Assembly (NCBI GenBank): GCA_027021685.1
Contig: JALUTW010000303.1
Location: 1 to 9,053 of the forward strand
Direction: 5' to 3'
From: Chromatiales bacterium
Lineage (GTDB): Bacteria > Pseudomonadota > Gammaproteobacteria > CAMYNG01
Length of the DNA: 9,053 nt
A program made the translations under genes and the position numbers. The number at the start of each line of letters is the position of its first letter. Within the stretch, counting starts at the first letter, position 1. Under the pieces are notes generated by a model. That model was not told the origin of the DNA. It did no database searches and worked only from the letters and a program-made list of their open reading frames with translations. Of the stretch, positions 1 to 6,521 are shown piece by piece.

Positions 1-1
1 G

Positions 2-520
2 CCCGGGGCCAACGGCTTCGAGTTGCTCAATCGCGTGTGCGAGCGTTTCCCCGAGGTGCCGGTGGTGGTGATGTCCGCATCCGAGGACCCGGAGCACATG
101 CGCAAGGTCATCGACTACGGGGCCTCCGGGTACATTCCCAAGTCGTCCAGCCGCGAGGTGATGCTGAGCGCGGTCAAGCTGGTGCTGTCGGGCGGCGTCT
201 ACATCCCCCCCGCCATGCTGCAGCCGGCCTCCAACGGCGGTGACACCGGTTTCGGCCTCGGGGGCGACCTGCTGGGCGGCGGCAAGCCCAAGATGAGCGT
301 GCCGCCGGAGCTCACCGAGCGCCAGCTCGACGTGCTGCTGCTGCTGGGGCAGGGCAAGTCCAACAAGGAAATCGCACGTGATCTGGGCTTGTCCGAAAAC
401 ACGGTCAAGATCCACGTGACCGCCATCCTCAAGGTCCTCAACGTCTCCAATCGCACCCAGGCCGGTATCATTGCGCAGAATCTCGACCTGTCCGAGGTGG
501 AGCGGCGCAATTCGCATTGA
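2..520 (+). CDS. NarL/FixJ-family response regulator, 5' truncated
   Basis: The 3' end of a two-component transcriptional regulator; the reading frame is open from base 2, so the start and the acidic N-terminal pocket lie outside the window. The visible 172 residues begin PGANGFELL, the stretch that normally follows the phosphorylated Asp in receivers. Next come the switch Ser in VVVMSAS and the conserved Lys in GYIPKSS. A Gly-rich linker (GGDTGFGLGGDLLGGG) leads to a C-terminal LuxR-type helix-turn-helix, with LTERQLDVL, GKSNKEIARDLGLSENTVK and HVTAILKVL. Phosphorylation by a sensor kinase would be expected to control DNA binding. The HTH reads like NarL/AgmR regulators and unlike GacA/UvrY, so it is probably not the cognate regulator of the BarA-like kinase downstream. 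Its partner and target genes are unknown. Confidence 0.93.
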   Translation, partial: PGANGFELLNRVCERFPEVPVVVMSASEDPEHMRKVIDYGASGYIPKSSSREVMLSAVKLVLSGGVYIPPAMLQPASNGGDTGFGLGGDLLGGGKPKMSVPPELTERQLDVLLLLGQGKSNKEIARDLGLSENTVKIHVTAILKVLNVSNRTQAGIIAQNLDLSEVERRNSH

Positions 521-644
521 TCGGCTGCGCACACCGACGGGGTCGGGTGAAGCCGGGCGCAGGAGGCCGGAAAGGTTGCGGGTGTAGCCTGCGTCCCGCC
601 GGGGCAGTCGCGCGCGCGGCCGCATTTCTTCCGCCGATACTGAG

Positions 645-1649
645 ATGAGCATGTGGCAGCCAGCAGCGGGCACGCGGGGCTGCGGCCGTCCCCGGCCGTG
701 GCGATGGCTCCCTGTGCTCGTCCTGCTCTGGCTGGCGGCGGCCGCCGTTTCCGCCGCGGAGCCGGTGCCGGTGGCGGTGGTGCTGAGCAAGGCCGGGGGT
801 ATCCACACCGAGACCCTGGTGGGACTGCGGCGGCGGCTGGAGGCGGCGGGTGACACGGTGCGCCTGCGGGTGCTGGCGCTGGACGAGGCCGGCCGGCTCT
901 CCCGCGCGGCGCTGGTGCGGGGGCGGTTCCGGCTGCTGGTGGCGGTGGGCAGCCGGGCCACCCAGGCGGCCCTGCAGCACCGCCGGGAGGTGCCGGTGCT
1001 CAGCGTGCTCATGCCGGAGGTGGCGGTGGCGGCGCTGGTGGGGCCGCCGGACCGGCAGGACGACGGCCGCTTCGGCGTGATCTACCTGGACCAGCCGCCG
1101 GACCGGCAGATGGCCTTCATCCGCCGCCTGCTGCCGGGGGCGCGCACGGTGGGGGTCCTGCTGGGCCGGCAGGGGCAGGCCAAGCGCCGGCGCCTGGCAC
1201 AGGCCGCGCGCCGCCACGGCCTGGAGCTCAGGGCCGCCGTGGTGGAGGACCCGGCGCGGACCGCGGCGGTCATCCAGGACCTGGCCAGCGGCAGCGACGT
1301 GATCCTGGCGGTCTACGACCCGGTGGTGATCAACGCCCGCAGTGCGCGCTGGCTCCTGGTCTCCGCCTACCAGAAGCAGATACCGGTCATCGGTTTTTCA
1401 CGCGCGTTCGTGCGGGCCGGGGCTTTGGCCTCGCTCTATTCATCGCCTAGACTGGTGGGCAGGCAGGCCGCCGAGATCATCCTGGACATGGCGGCACGGG
1501 GCCGCTGGCACCTGCGCGGGCATTACTATCCCCGGTATTTTTCCGTGGAGTTCAACCGGCGCCTGGCCCGCGCCCTGCGCATCCGGCTCCCGGACGAGGA
1601 GCAGCTCAGCCGCCACATGGAGGGCTATGTTCCCGATGCGGTTCTTTGA
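645..1649 (+). CDS. Periplasmic ABC-type substrate-binding protein (ABC_sub_bind / TrpX-like)
   Basis: A 334-residue secreted protein resembling the ABC_sub_bind family (PF04392), whose members deliver small solutes to ABC importers. The N-terminus has an Arg-rich stretch, a hydrophobic core (about residues 21-34) and a VSA|AE cleavage site near residue 37, a standard Sec signal with no lipobox. The mature part follows the family's alternating alpha/beta pattern: VPVAVVLSKAGG at the start, then LLVAVGSRATQAAL, RTVGVLLG, SDVILAVYDPVV, QIPVIGFSRAFVRAGALAS and a closing RLVGRQAAEIILDMA segment. No permease or ATPase gene lies beside it in the window. Its last 23 bases overlap the start of the BarA-like kinase, which suggests translational coupling and perhaps a sensory rather than transport role. 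The ligand cannot be read from sequence. No good Shine-Dalgarno precedes the ATG, and a second in-frame ATG lies six bases further on, so the exact start is uncertain. Confidence 0.85.
   Translation: MSMWQPAAGTRGCGRPRPWRWLPVLVLLWLAAAAVSAAEPVPVAVVLSKAGGIHTETLVGLRRRLEAAGDTVRLRVLALDEAGRLSRAALVRGRFRLLVAVGSRATQAALQHRREVPVLSVLMPEVAVAALVGPPDRQDDGRFGVIYLDQPPDRQMAFIRRLLPGARTVGVLLGRQGQAKRRRLAQAARRHGLELRAAVVEDPARTAAVIQDLASGSDVILAVYDPVVINARSARWLLVSAYQKQIPVIGFSRAFVRAGALASLYSSPRLVGRQAAEIILDMAARGRWHLRGHYYPRYFSVEFNRRLARALRIRLPDEEQLSRHMEGYVPDAVL
1619..1624 (+). promoter_or_regulatory. Shine-Dalgarno for the BarA-like kinase, inside the upstream gene
   Basis: GGAGGG lies within the last codons of the binding-protein gene. 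It is 2 bases from the ATG at 1627 and 11 bases from the in-frame ATG at 1636. Neither spacing is ideal, so both starts remain possible (926 or 923 residues). A ribosome site buried in the preceding gene fits translational coupling. Confidence 0.5.
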
Positions 1650-4407
1650 CCCGCACAACTGGGGCATCCAGCGCCGCGTCATGGTCCTGGCCATGGTGCC
1701 GCTGGTCACCATTTCCGTGCTGCTGGGCACCTACATGATCTCGGAGCGGGTGCGCAACGCCTACGAGCATCTGGAGGAGCGCGGCAAGCTGCTGGCGGCG
1801 CACCTGGCCCCGGCGGCGGAGTTTCCCCTGTTTTCCAACAACACCCAGATGCTGCGCAACCTGGCCCTGAGCGTGGCCAAGGATCCCGACGTGGTCCGCG
1901 TGCGCATCCTCGACGAGTCGCGCCGCCAGCTCATCGAGGTGCGCAACCCGGCGCTGGACAAGGACGGGGCGGCGGCGGTGGACGGCGAGATCCTGACCTT
2001 CGAGCATGCCATCGGCGAGATGGGGCTTTCGGTCCTGGACTACGAGAGCGAGATCGTGGGCGTGGAGAAGCTGCCGGACACCAAGGTGCCCAAGGTCCTG
2101 GGCTGGGTGGCGGTGGACATCTCCAATGCCTCCCTCAAGGCCCACGAGGCCGAGATCATCATCAACGGCGTGCTGCTCATCGGCGTGGGCCTGTTCCTGA
2201 GCGCCTTTCTCGCCCTGCGCATCGGCGAGAGCGTGGTGGAGCCCATCCTGCGCCTGGTGGAGACGGTGGTGCGCCTGCGCAACGGCGAGCTGGATGCGCG
2301 CGTCGAGGCCCGCTCCGGCGGCGAGATCGGGCTGCTGGAGGAATGGATCAATGCCATGGCCTTCCGCATGCAGGCGGCGCAGCAGGCCCTGCAGTACAAG
2401 GTCAACGACGCCACCCGCGAGCTGCGGCAGACGGTGCGCACCCTGGAGGAGCGCAACGCCGAGCTGGAGCGCGCCCGGCGCGAGGCGGAGGAGGCGAGCC
2501 GGGTCAAGGCCGAGTTCCTGGCCAACATGAGTCATGAGATCCGCACCCCGCTCAATGCCGTCATCGGCTACACCCGGCTGCTGCAGGACACGCCGCTGTC
2601 ACGCGAACAGCGCGACTACACCCGCACCATCTCCCAGTCGGCGTCGCTGCTGCTGTTCGTCATCGACGACGTGCTCAACTTCTCCAAGCTGGAATCTGGG
2701 CGCATCGAGCTGGAGCACATCTCCTTCGACCTCTACGGCTGCATGGAGGACATGGTGAGCATGTTCAGTCCCGCGGCCCACGAGAAGAACCTGGAGATGG
2801 TGCTGTTCGTGCACTCCGAGGTGCCGGCCCAGGTGTTCGGTGATCCGGCACGGCTGAACCAGATCACCGCCAACTTCGTCAACAACGCCATCAAGTTCAC
2901 CGACGAGGGCAGCATCGTGGTCCAGGTGACCCTGGACCGGTGGGAAAACGAGCGCGCATACGTGCGCTTCGCCGTCACCGACACCGGCATCGGCCTGGAC
3001 AAGGACAAGCAGGCCCGCCTGTTCGAGCCGTTCTCCCAGGCCGACAGCTCCATCACCCGCCGCTTCGGGGGCACCGGGCTGGGGCTGTCCATCTGCAAGC
3101 GGCTGGTGGACATGATGGGCGGCGAGGTGGGCGTGGAGAGCGAGCCGGGCAAGGGGTCCACGTTCTGGGCCACGGTGCCGCTGGAACCGGATCCGGCACC
3201 GGCCCGCCGGCCGGCGGGTGATCTGACGGGGCTCAGCGTGCTGGTGTGCGAGTCTCACCCGCTGGCCCGGCGCGCGGTGCGCAATGCCCTGCTGGGGATG
3301 TCGGCCGCGGTGTACACCGCCACCGATCTGGATGCGGCGCTGCCCATGCTGGAAGCGGCACGCGAGCGCGGCGAGGGGCACGACGTGCTGGCCCTGGGGC
3401 TGGCCCCGGCGGACTCCACGGGCGAGGCCCTGGAGGCGGTGGTGGCCCGGGTGCGTGCGGCCTGGGAGGGACCGCTGCTGCTGCTGCTCAGCGCTCATCC
3501 GCGCTCGCTGCCGGCGGCGGTGGAGGCCGACGAGCGCATCTGCGTGCTGAGCAAGCCAGTCCGGCGCGACGCCCTGCGCCGCATCATCGCCCGCGTGCTG
3601 GGGCTGGAGACCGCCGCCGGCGAGGAAACGCAGCCGGTGGCGCTCGATACCGGTTTCAGCGGCCTGCGCGTGCTGGCGGCCGAGGACAACGACTTCAACC
3701 GGTCGCTCATCGATACCTACCTGCGCAAGCTGGGCGTGGAGCCGGTGCTGGCGGAGAACGGCGCCGAGGCCGTGGCCCGGGCCCGGGAACAGGAGTTCGA
3801 CATCGTGTTCCTGGACATCCACATGCCGGAGCTGGACGGCATCCAGGCGGCGGTGCAGATCCGGGCCATTTCGGACCACTATGCCGAGGTGCCCATCGTG
3901 GCCATGACCGCCGACGTGTTTGTCAACGAGTCCATGCCGGAGGACGCCCGCCACTTCAACGACTACCTGTTCAAGCCCATCAAGACCGAGGAGCTGGTCG
4001 CCGTGATCTTCCGGCAGACGGGGCGCGAGGCCAGCGCCGCGCCTTCATCGGGAACGGAGGAGGGTGCGGAGAACGTCGCCGCGTTGCACGAAACAACGGT
4101 CAGCACGGACGTGCCGGCCCATCTGGTGGAGCGGCTCATGGCCGAGCTGCCGGTGCAGCTGGCCAACCTGGAGGCGGCCTTTGTCCAGGACGACATCCCG
4201 CTCATGCGCGAGCATGCCCACCAGCTCTACGGCCTGTGCGGGTACTTCGGGGTGGCCACGCTGGCCGAGGCGGTGCAGTCGCTCCAGGAGGCGCTGCGGG
4301 CCGGCGACCGCGAGGCGGTGGCGGTGCGCCTCAAGGCGGTGAGCGAGGTCATCGCCGGCATGACCGGCGGCACCGCACAGGCACCGGAGTCGGGCACCGC
4401 GGGATGA
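1627..4407 (+). CDS. barA: BarA/GacS-type tripartite hybrid sensor histidine kinase
   Basis: An inner-membrane sensor kinase that passes phosphate along a His-Asp-His-Asp relay; BarA/GacS homologues feed UvrY/GacA and the CsrA small-RNA circuit. Layout (926 aa from ATG 1627): TM1 about 17-37, periplasmic region 38-176, TM2 178-198, HAMP, coiled coil about 250-296, then HisKA with H303 in MSHEIRTPLN. The HATPase has N-box N416/N420, DTGIG from D452 and GGTGLGL from 481. A first receiver (535 to about 655) is degenerate: Gly591 occupies the phospho-Asp position, though K643 remains. The second receiver (679-790) is intact, with E686/D687, D730, T761 and K783. The C-terminal Hpt has HQLYGLCGYFG with H865, close to the BarA motif. 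Length and spacing fit the BarA family (E. coli 918 aa). The frame stays open upstream to 1342, but that part overlaps the binding-protein gene and does not look like protein, so the start is placed at 1627 (or 1636). The stimulus is unknown. Confidence 0.93.
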   Translation: MFPMRFFDPHNWGIQRRVMVLAMVPLVTISVLLGTYMISERVRNAYEHLEERGKLLAAHLAPAAEFPLFSNNTQMLRNLALSVAKDPDVVRVRILDESRRQLIEVRNPALDKDGAAAVDGEILTFEHAIGEMGLSVLDYESEIVGVEKLPDTKVPKVLGWVAVDISNASLKAHEAEIIINGVLLIGVGLFLSAFLALRIGESVVEPILRLVETVVRLRNGELDARVEARSGGEIGLLEEWINAMAFRMQAAQQALQYKVNDATRELRQTVRTLEERNAELERARREAEEASRVKAEFLANMSHEIRTPLNAVIGYTRLLQDTPLSREQRDYTRTISQSASLLLFVIDDVLNFSKLESGRIELEHISFDLYGCMEDMVSMFSPAAHEKNLEMVLFVHSEVPAQVFGDPARLNQITANFVNNAIKFTDEGSIVVQVTLDRWENERAYVRFAVTDTGIGLDKDKQARLFEPFSQADSSITRRFGGTGLGLSICKRLVDMMGGEVGVESEPGKGSTFWATVPLEPDPAPARRPAGDLTGLSVLVCESHPLARRAVRNALLGMSAAVYTATDLDAALPMLEAARERGEGHDVLALGLAPADSTGEALEAVVARVRAAWEGPLLLLLSAHPRSLPAAVEADERICVLSKPVRRDALRRIIARVLGLETAAGEETQPVALDTGFSGLRVLAAEDNDFNRSLIDTYLRKLGVEPVLAENGAEAVARAREQEFDIVFLDIHMPELDGIQAAVQIRAISDHYAEVPIVAMTADVFVNESMPEDARHFNDYLFKPIKTEELVAVIFRQTGREASAAPSSGTEEGAENVAALHETTVSTDVPAHLVERLMAELPVQLANLEAAFVQDDIPLMREHAHQLYGLCGYFGVATLAEAVQSLQEALRAGDREAVAVRLKAVSEVIAGMTGGTAQAPESGTAG

Positions 4408-4410
4408 TTC

Positions 4411-4445
4411 AGATCTCGGATGTCAGATCTCAGATCTCAGATGTG
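4411..4445 (+). repeat. Heptad tandem array, left arm (five copies)
   Basis: Five consecutive 7-base units: AGATCTC, GGATGTC, AGATCTC, AGATCTC, AGATGTG. Consensus AGATSTC. Three units contain GATC. The array is the body of the left arm of the inverted repeat. Confidence 0.85.
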
Positions 4446-4475
4446 GAGGACAACCCGGACTTGGCTGCACTCCAA

Positions 4476-4517
4476 ATATCTGACATCTGACATCTGAGAT
4501 CTGACGTCTGCAATCTG
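4476..4517 (-). repeat. Heptad tandem array, right arm (six copies, inverted)
   Basis: Six consecutive 7-base units on the + strand: ATATCTG, ACATCTG, ACATCTG, AGATCTG, ACGTCTG, CAATCTG. Their reverse complements are the same unit as in the left arm. The right arm has one more unit than the left, so the two arms can pair in more than one register. Confidence 0.85.
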
Positions 4518-4519
4518 AA

Positions 4520-4999
4520 TCAGCCCCGCTTGAGCAGCCGTTGCCTGTCGCGCTGCCAGTCGCGCTCGCGCTCGGCGGCGCGCTTGTCGTGCTTCTGCTT
4601 GCCCTTGGCCAGGGCGATCTCCAGCTTGGCCCGGCCGCGCTTCCAGTACATGGCGGTGGGCACCACCGTGAACCCCTTGCGTTCCACGGCACCGATGAGC
4701 TGGTTGAGCTCGCGGCGGTGGAGCAGCAGCTTGCGGGTGCGCTGGGGATCGGGCTGGATGTGGGTGGAGGCGGTGGGCAGGGGATTGATGAGGGCACCCA
4801 GCAGCCACGCCTCGCCGTCCTTGATGATCACGTAGGCGTCGCGGATCTGCACCCGGCCCGCGCGCAGCGCCTTGACCTCCCACCCCTCCAGCACCAGGCC
4901 GGCCTCGAAACGCTCGCCCAGGACGTAGTCGTGCCGGGCCTTCTTGTTGAGGACGATGGTGCTGGACGGCTCGCCTGCCGCCTTTTTCCTTTTGCCCAT
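4520..4999 (-). CDS. smpB: SsrA-binding protein SmpB
   Basis: A 159-residue small basic protein that binds tmRNA (SsrA) and brings it to ribosomes stalled on broken messages, so that the unfinished protein is tagged and the ribosome freed. The sequence follows E. coli SmpB (160 aa) nearly end to end: TIVLNKKARHDYVLGERFEA, LVLEGWEVKALRAGRVQIRD, ASTHIQPDPQRTRKLLLHRR, and the basic tail KGKQKHDKRAAERERDWQRD that enters the decoding region. The start at MGKRKK is chosen because it matches the family N-terminus; the longer open frame upstream crosses the intergenic region. A perfect TATAAT lies seven bases before the ATG. smpB converges on the kinase gene across the inverted repeat and diverges from the symporter gene. 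No ssrA gene is seen in the window. Confidence 0.97.
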   Translation of the reverse strand: MGKRKKAAGEPSSTIVLNKKARHDYVLGERFEAGLVLEGWEVKALRAGRVQIRDAYVIIKDGEAWLLGALINPLPTASTHIQPDPQRTRKLLLHRRELNQLIGAVERKGFTVVPTAMYWKRGRAKLEIALAKGKQKHDKRAAERERDWQRDRQRLLKRG

Positions 5000-5005
5000 T
5001 TCGCC

Positions 5006-5011
5006 ATTATA
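5006..5011 (-). promoter_or_regulatory. smpB: Candidate -10 box for smpB
   Basis: A perfect TATAAT on the minus strand ends seven bases before the smpB ATG, so the usual spacing puts transcription start on the A of the start codon. No matching -35 hexamer and no extended -10 TG is seen. The call rests on the rarity of this hexamer in such GC-rich DNA and on its position. Confidence 0.45.
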
Positions 5012-5040
5012 CCTGCTCCGCCGTCCCGGGCCGCACGCGG

Positions 5041-5069
5041 TTGAGAACCGTCCCCGATTGGTTGAAAAT
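5041..5069 (+). promoter_or_regulatory. Candidate sigma-70 promoter for the symporter gene
   Basis: TTGAGA (5041-5046, five of six consensus bases), a 17-base spacer, then GAAAAT (5064-5069, four of six). The predicted start near 5076 gives a leader of about 23 bases holding the ribosome site at 5085-5094. It may also serve ratA and ratB by read-through. Confidence 0.45.
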
Positions 5070-5084
5070 GCGGGGCCGGAACCG

Positions 5085-5094
5085 AGGGGGGGAG
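5085..5094 (+). promoter_or_regulatory. Purine-rich ribosome binding site for the symporter gene
   Basis: AGGGGGGGAG ends four bases before the ATG at 5099. It supports that start over any internal one. Confidence 0.6.
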
Positions 5095-5098
5095 ATCC

Positions 5099-6484
5099 AT
5101 GGCGGCACGCAAATCCATCCACGGCGAGTGGTCCTCGCGCTGGGCCTTCGTGCTGGCGGCCACGGGTTCGGCGGTGGGGCTGGGCAACATCTGGAAGTTC
5201 CCCTACATCACCGGCGAGAACGGCGGCGGCGCCTTCGTGCTGGTGTATCTCGCCTGTGTCGCGGTCATCGGGGTGCCCATCATGATGTCCGAGATCATGC
5301 TGGGGCGGCGCGGGCGCCAGAGCCCCATGAACACCATGCGGGTGCTGGCCGTGGAGTCGGGCCACAGCCCGGCCTGGCAGTACCTGGGCTGGATGGGGGT
5401 GCTGGCGGGCTTTCTGATCCTGTCCTATTACAGCGTCATCGCCGGCTGGGCCCTGGCCTATGTCTTCCGCACCGGCCTGGGCTGGTTCCAGGGCCAGACC
5501 GCGGACGGCGTGGGGCACATCTTCACCGAGTTCATCAACGATTCCGAGAGCCTGCTGTTCTGGCACACCGTCTTCATGGTGATGACGGTGGTGGTGGTCA
5601 TGCGCGGGGTGCGCAGCGGCCTCGAGCGGGCGGTGAAGTTCCTCATGCCGGCACTGTTCGTGCTGCTGCTGATGCTGGTGGGCTACGCCATGAACACCGG
5701 CGCCTTCACGGCCGGGCTGGATTTCCTGTTCTCACCCGACTTCTCCCGCATCACACCGGCCAGCGTTCTCACCGCCATGGGACACGCCTTCTTCACCCTG
5801 AGCCTGGGCATGGGCGCGATCATGGTATACGGCTCGTACCTGCCGCGCCACACGTCCATCGCGCGCACCACGTTCATGATCGCGGGGGCGGACACGCTGG
5901 TGGCGCTGCTGGCGAGCATGGCCATCTTCCCCATCCTGTTCGCCAACGGACTCGAGCCGGACGAGGGTCCGGGGCTCATCTTCATCACCCTGCCGCTGGC
6001 CTTCGGCCACATGCCGGGCGGACTGCTGTTCGGCACCCTGTTCTTCATCCTGCTCACCTTCGCCGCCTGGACCTCGGCCATCTCGCTCATCGAGCCGGCC
6101 GTGACCTGGCTGGTGGAGAACCGCGGCATGCGTCGCATGGGGGCCTCGCTGGCGGCGGGGACGGTGACCTGGCTGCTGGGGGTGGCCACCGTGTTCTCGT
6201 TCAACGAGGACTCGGTCCTGGCCTTCGACTTCACTTTTGCCGGCGAGACCAAGACCAACGGGGTGTTCGACATTCTCGATATCCTCACCGCCAACTTCAT
6301 GCTGCCGCTGGGCGGATTCTTCATCGCGGTATTCGCGGCCTGGTTCATGAACCGCGAGGCCAGCCGCGACGAGCTGGAGCTCAGGGAACCGGCCTACGAC
6401 ATCTGGCGCTTCCTGGTGCGCTATGTCACCCCCACGGCGGTGGCCATCGTGTTTCTCAACGTCATCGGCGTGGTGCAGTTCTGA
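5099..6484 (+). CDS. Sodium-dependent NSS/SNF-family symporter
   Basis: A 461-residue inner-membrane transporter of the neurotransmitter:sodium symporter family (LeuT fold), expected to couple Na+ entry to uptake of an amino acid or related solute. TM1 carries the family signature GSAVGLGNIWKFPYITGENG (N30 corresponds to the Na+-binding N27 of LeuT), followed by GGGAF. TM6 has FFTLSLGMGAIMVYGSYL, and TM8 has FAAWTSAISLIEP, with T325/S326 at the LeuT Na2 site (T354/S355). About 11 membrane segments can be counted, the last near 437-458, which fits the shorter MhsT/Tyt1 type rather than 12-segment LeuT. D265 in TM7 may be the acidic residue that makes prokaryotic members chloride-independent; this is an alignment by eye and uncertain. 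The substrate cannot be told. The gene sits between divergent smpB and ratA, 37 bases before ratA and on the same strand. Confidence 0.95.
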   Translation: MAARKSIHGEWSSRWAFVLAATGSAVGLGNIWKFPYITGENGGGAFVLVYLACVAVIGVPIMMSEIMLGRRGRQSPMNTMRVLAVESGHSPAWQYLGWMGVLAGFLILSYYSVIAGWALAYVFRTGLGWFQGQTADGVGHIFTEFINDSESLLFWHTVFMVMTVVVVMRGVRSGLERAVKFLMPALFVLLLMLVGYAMNTGAFTAGLDFLFSPDFSRITPASVLTAMGHAFFTLSLGMGAIMVYGSYLPRHTSIARTTFMIAGADTLVALLASMAIFPILFANGLEPDEGPGLIFITLPLAFGHMPGGLLFGTLFFILLTFAAWTSAISLIEPAVTWLVENRGMRRMGASLAAGTVTWLLGVATVFSFNEDSVLAFDFTFAGETKTNGVFDILDILTANFMLPLGGFFIAVFAAWFMNREASRDELELREPAYDIWRFLVRYVTPTAVAIVFLNVIGVVQF

Positions 6485-6485
6485 T

Positions 6486-6507
6486 GCCGGCGCGGCGGGA
6501 CGCCGGC
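6486..6507 (+). other. Intercistronic hairpin between the symporter gene and ratA
   Basis: GCCGGCG (6486-6492) and CGCCGGC (6501-6507) form a perfect 7-bp stem with an 8-base loop, starting one base after the symporter stop codon. No T-run follows, so a strong intrinsic terminator is unlikely. An RNA-stability or partial attenuation role is possible. In DNA this GC-rich, a chance occurrence cannot be excluded. Confidence 0.4.
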
Positions 6508-6521
6508 GGGAAGGGCAGGCG

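Larger units (their letters stand above)
4407..4520. repeat. Large imperfect inverted repeat between convergent genes
   Basis: The left arm (4407-4444) and right arm (4483-4520) match in 33 of 38 positions when one is reverse-complemented, around a 38-base centre. The centre itself can pair TGGAG (4444-4448) with CTCCA (4470-4474). The arms begin on the last base of the kinase stop codon and end on the last base of the smpB stop codon, so the repeat fills the whole gap. It is much less GC-rich than its flanks (left arm 16 of 38 G or C). As RNA it would form a long hairpin in either direction and could act as a two-way terminator or 3'-end protector, although there is no U-run typical of an intrinsic terminator. 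It contains no recognisable gene. Confidence 0.85.

Noticed and set aside
521..644. Promoter or terminator in the gap before the binding-protein gene
   Set aside because: Only 4-5 bp stems without a T-run, and a lone GATACT at 636-641 with no -35 partner, were seen; this is too weak to list.
1342..1626. N-terminal extension of the kinase gene
   Set aside because: The frame is open, but it lies wholly inside the binding-protein gene, is Arg/Trp/Ser-rich without a pattern, and the family N-terminus begins with the short segment before TM1.
2599..3954. Long open frame (451 codons) on the minus strand opposite the kinase gene
   Set aside because: It is rich in His, Gly, Arg and Gln with no recognisable domain, as expected of a shadow frame in GC-rich DNA, and the plus-strand kinase motifs are unmistakable.
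3246..4490. Long plus-strand frame (414 codons) overlapping the kinase and entering the repeat
   Set aside because: It is dominated by Gly, Ala and Arg. Its tail, reading IQISDVRSQISDV, is only the translation of the heptad repeats.
4411..4517. CRISPR array
   Set aside because: The units are 7 bases, adjoin without spacers and turn around in the middle; CRISPR repeats are longer and separated by unique spacers.
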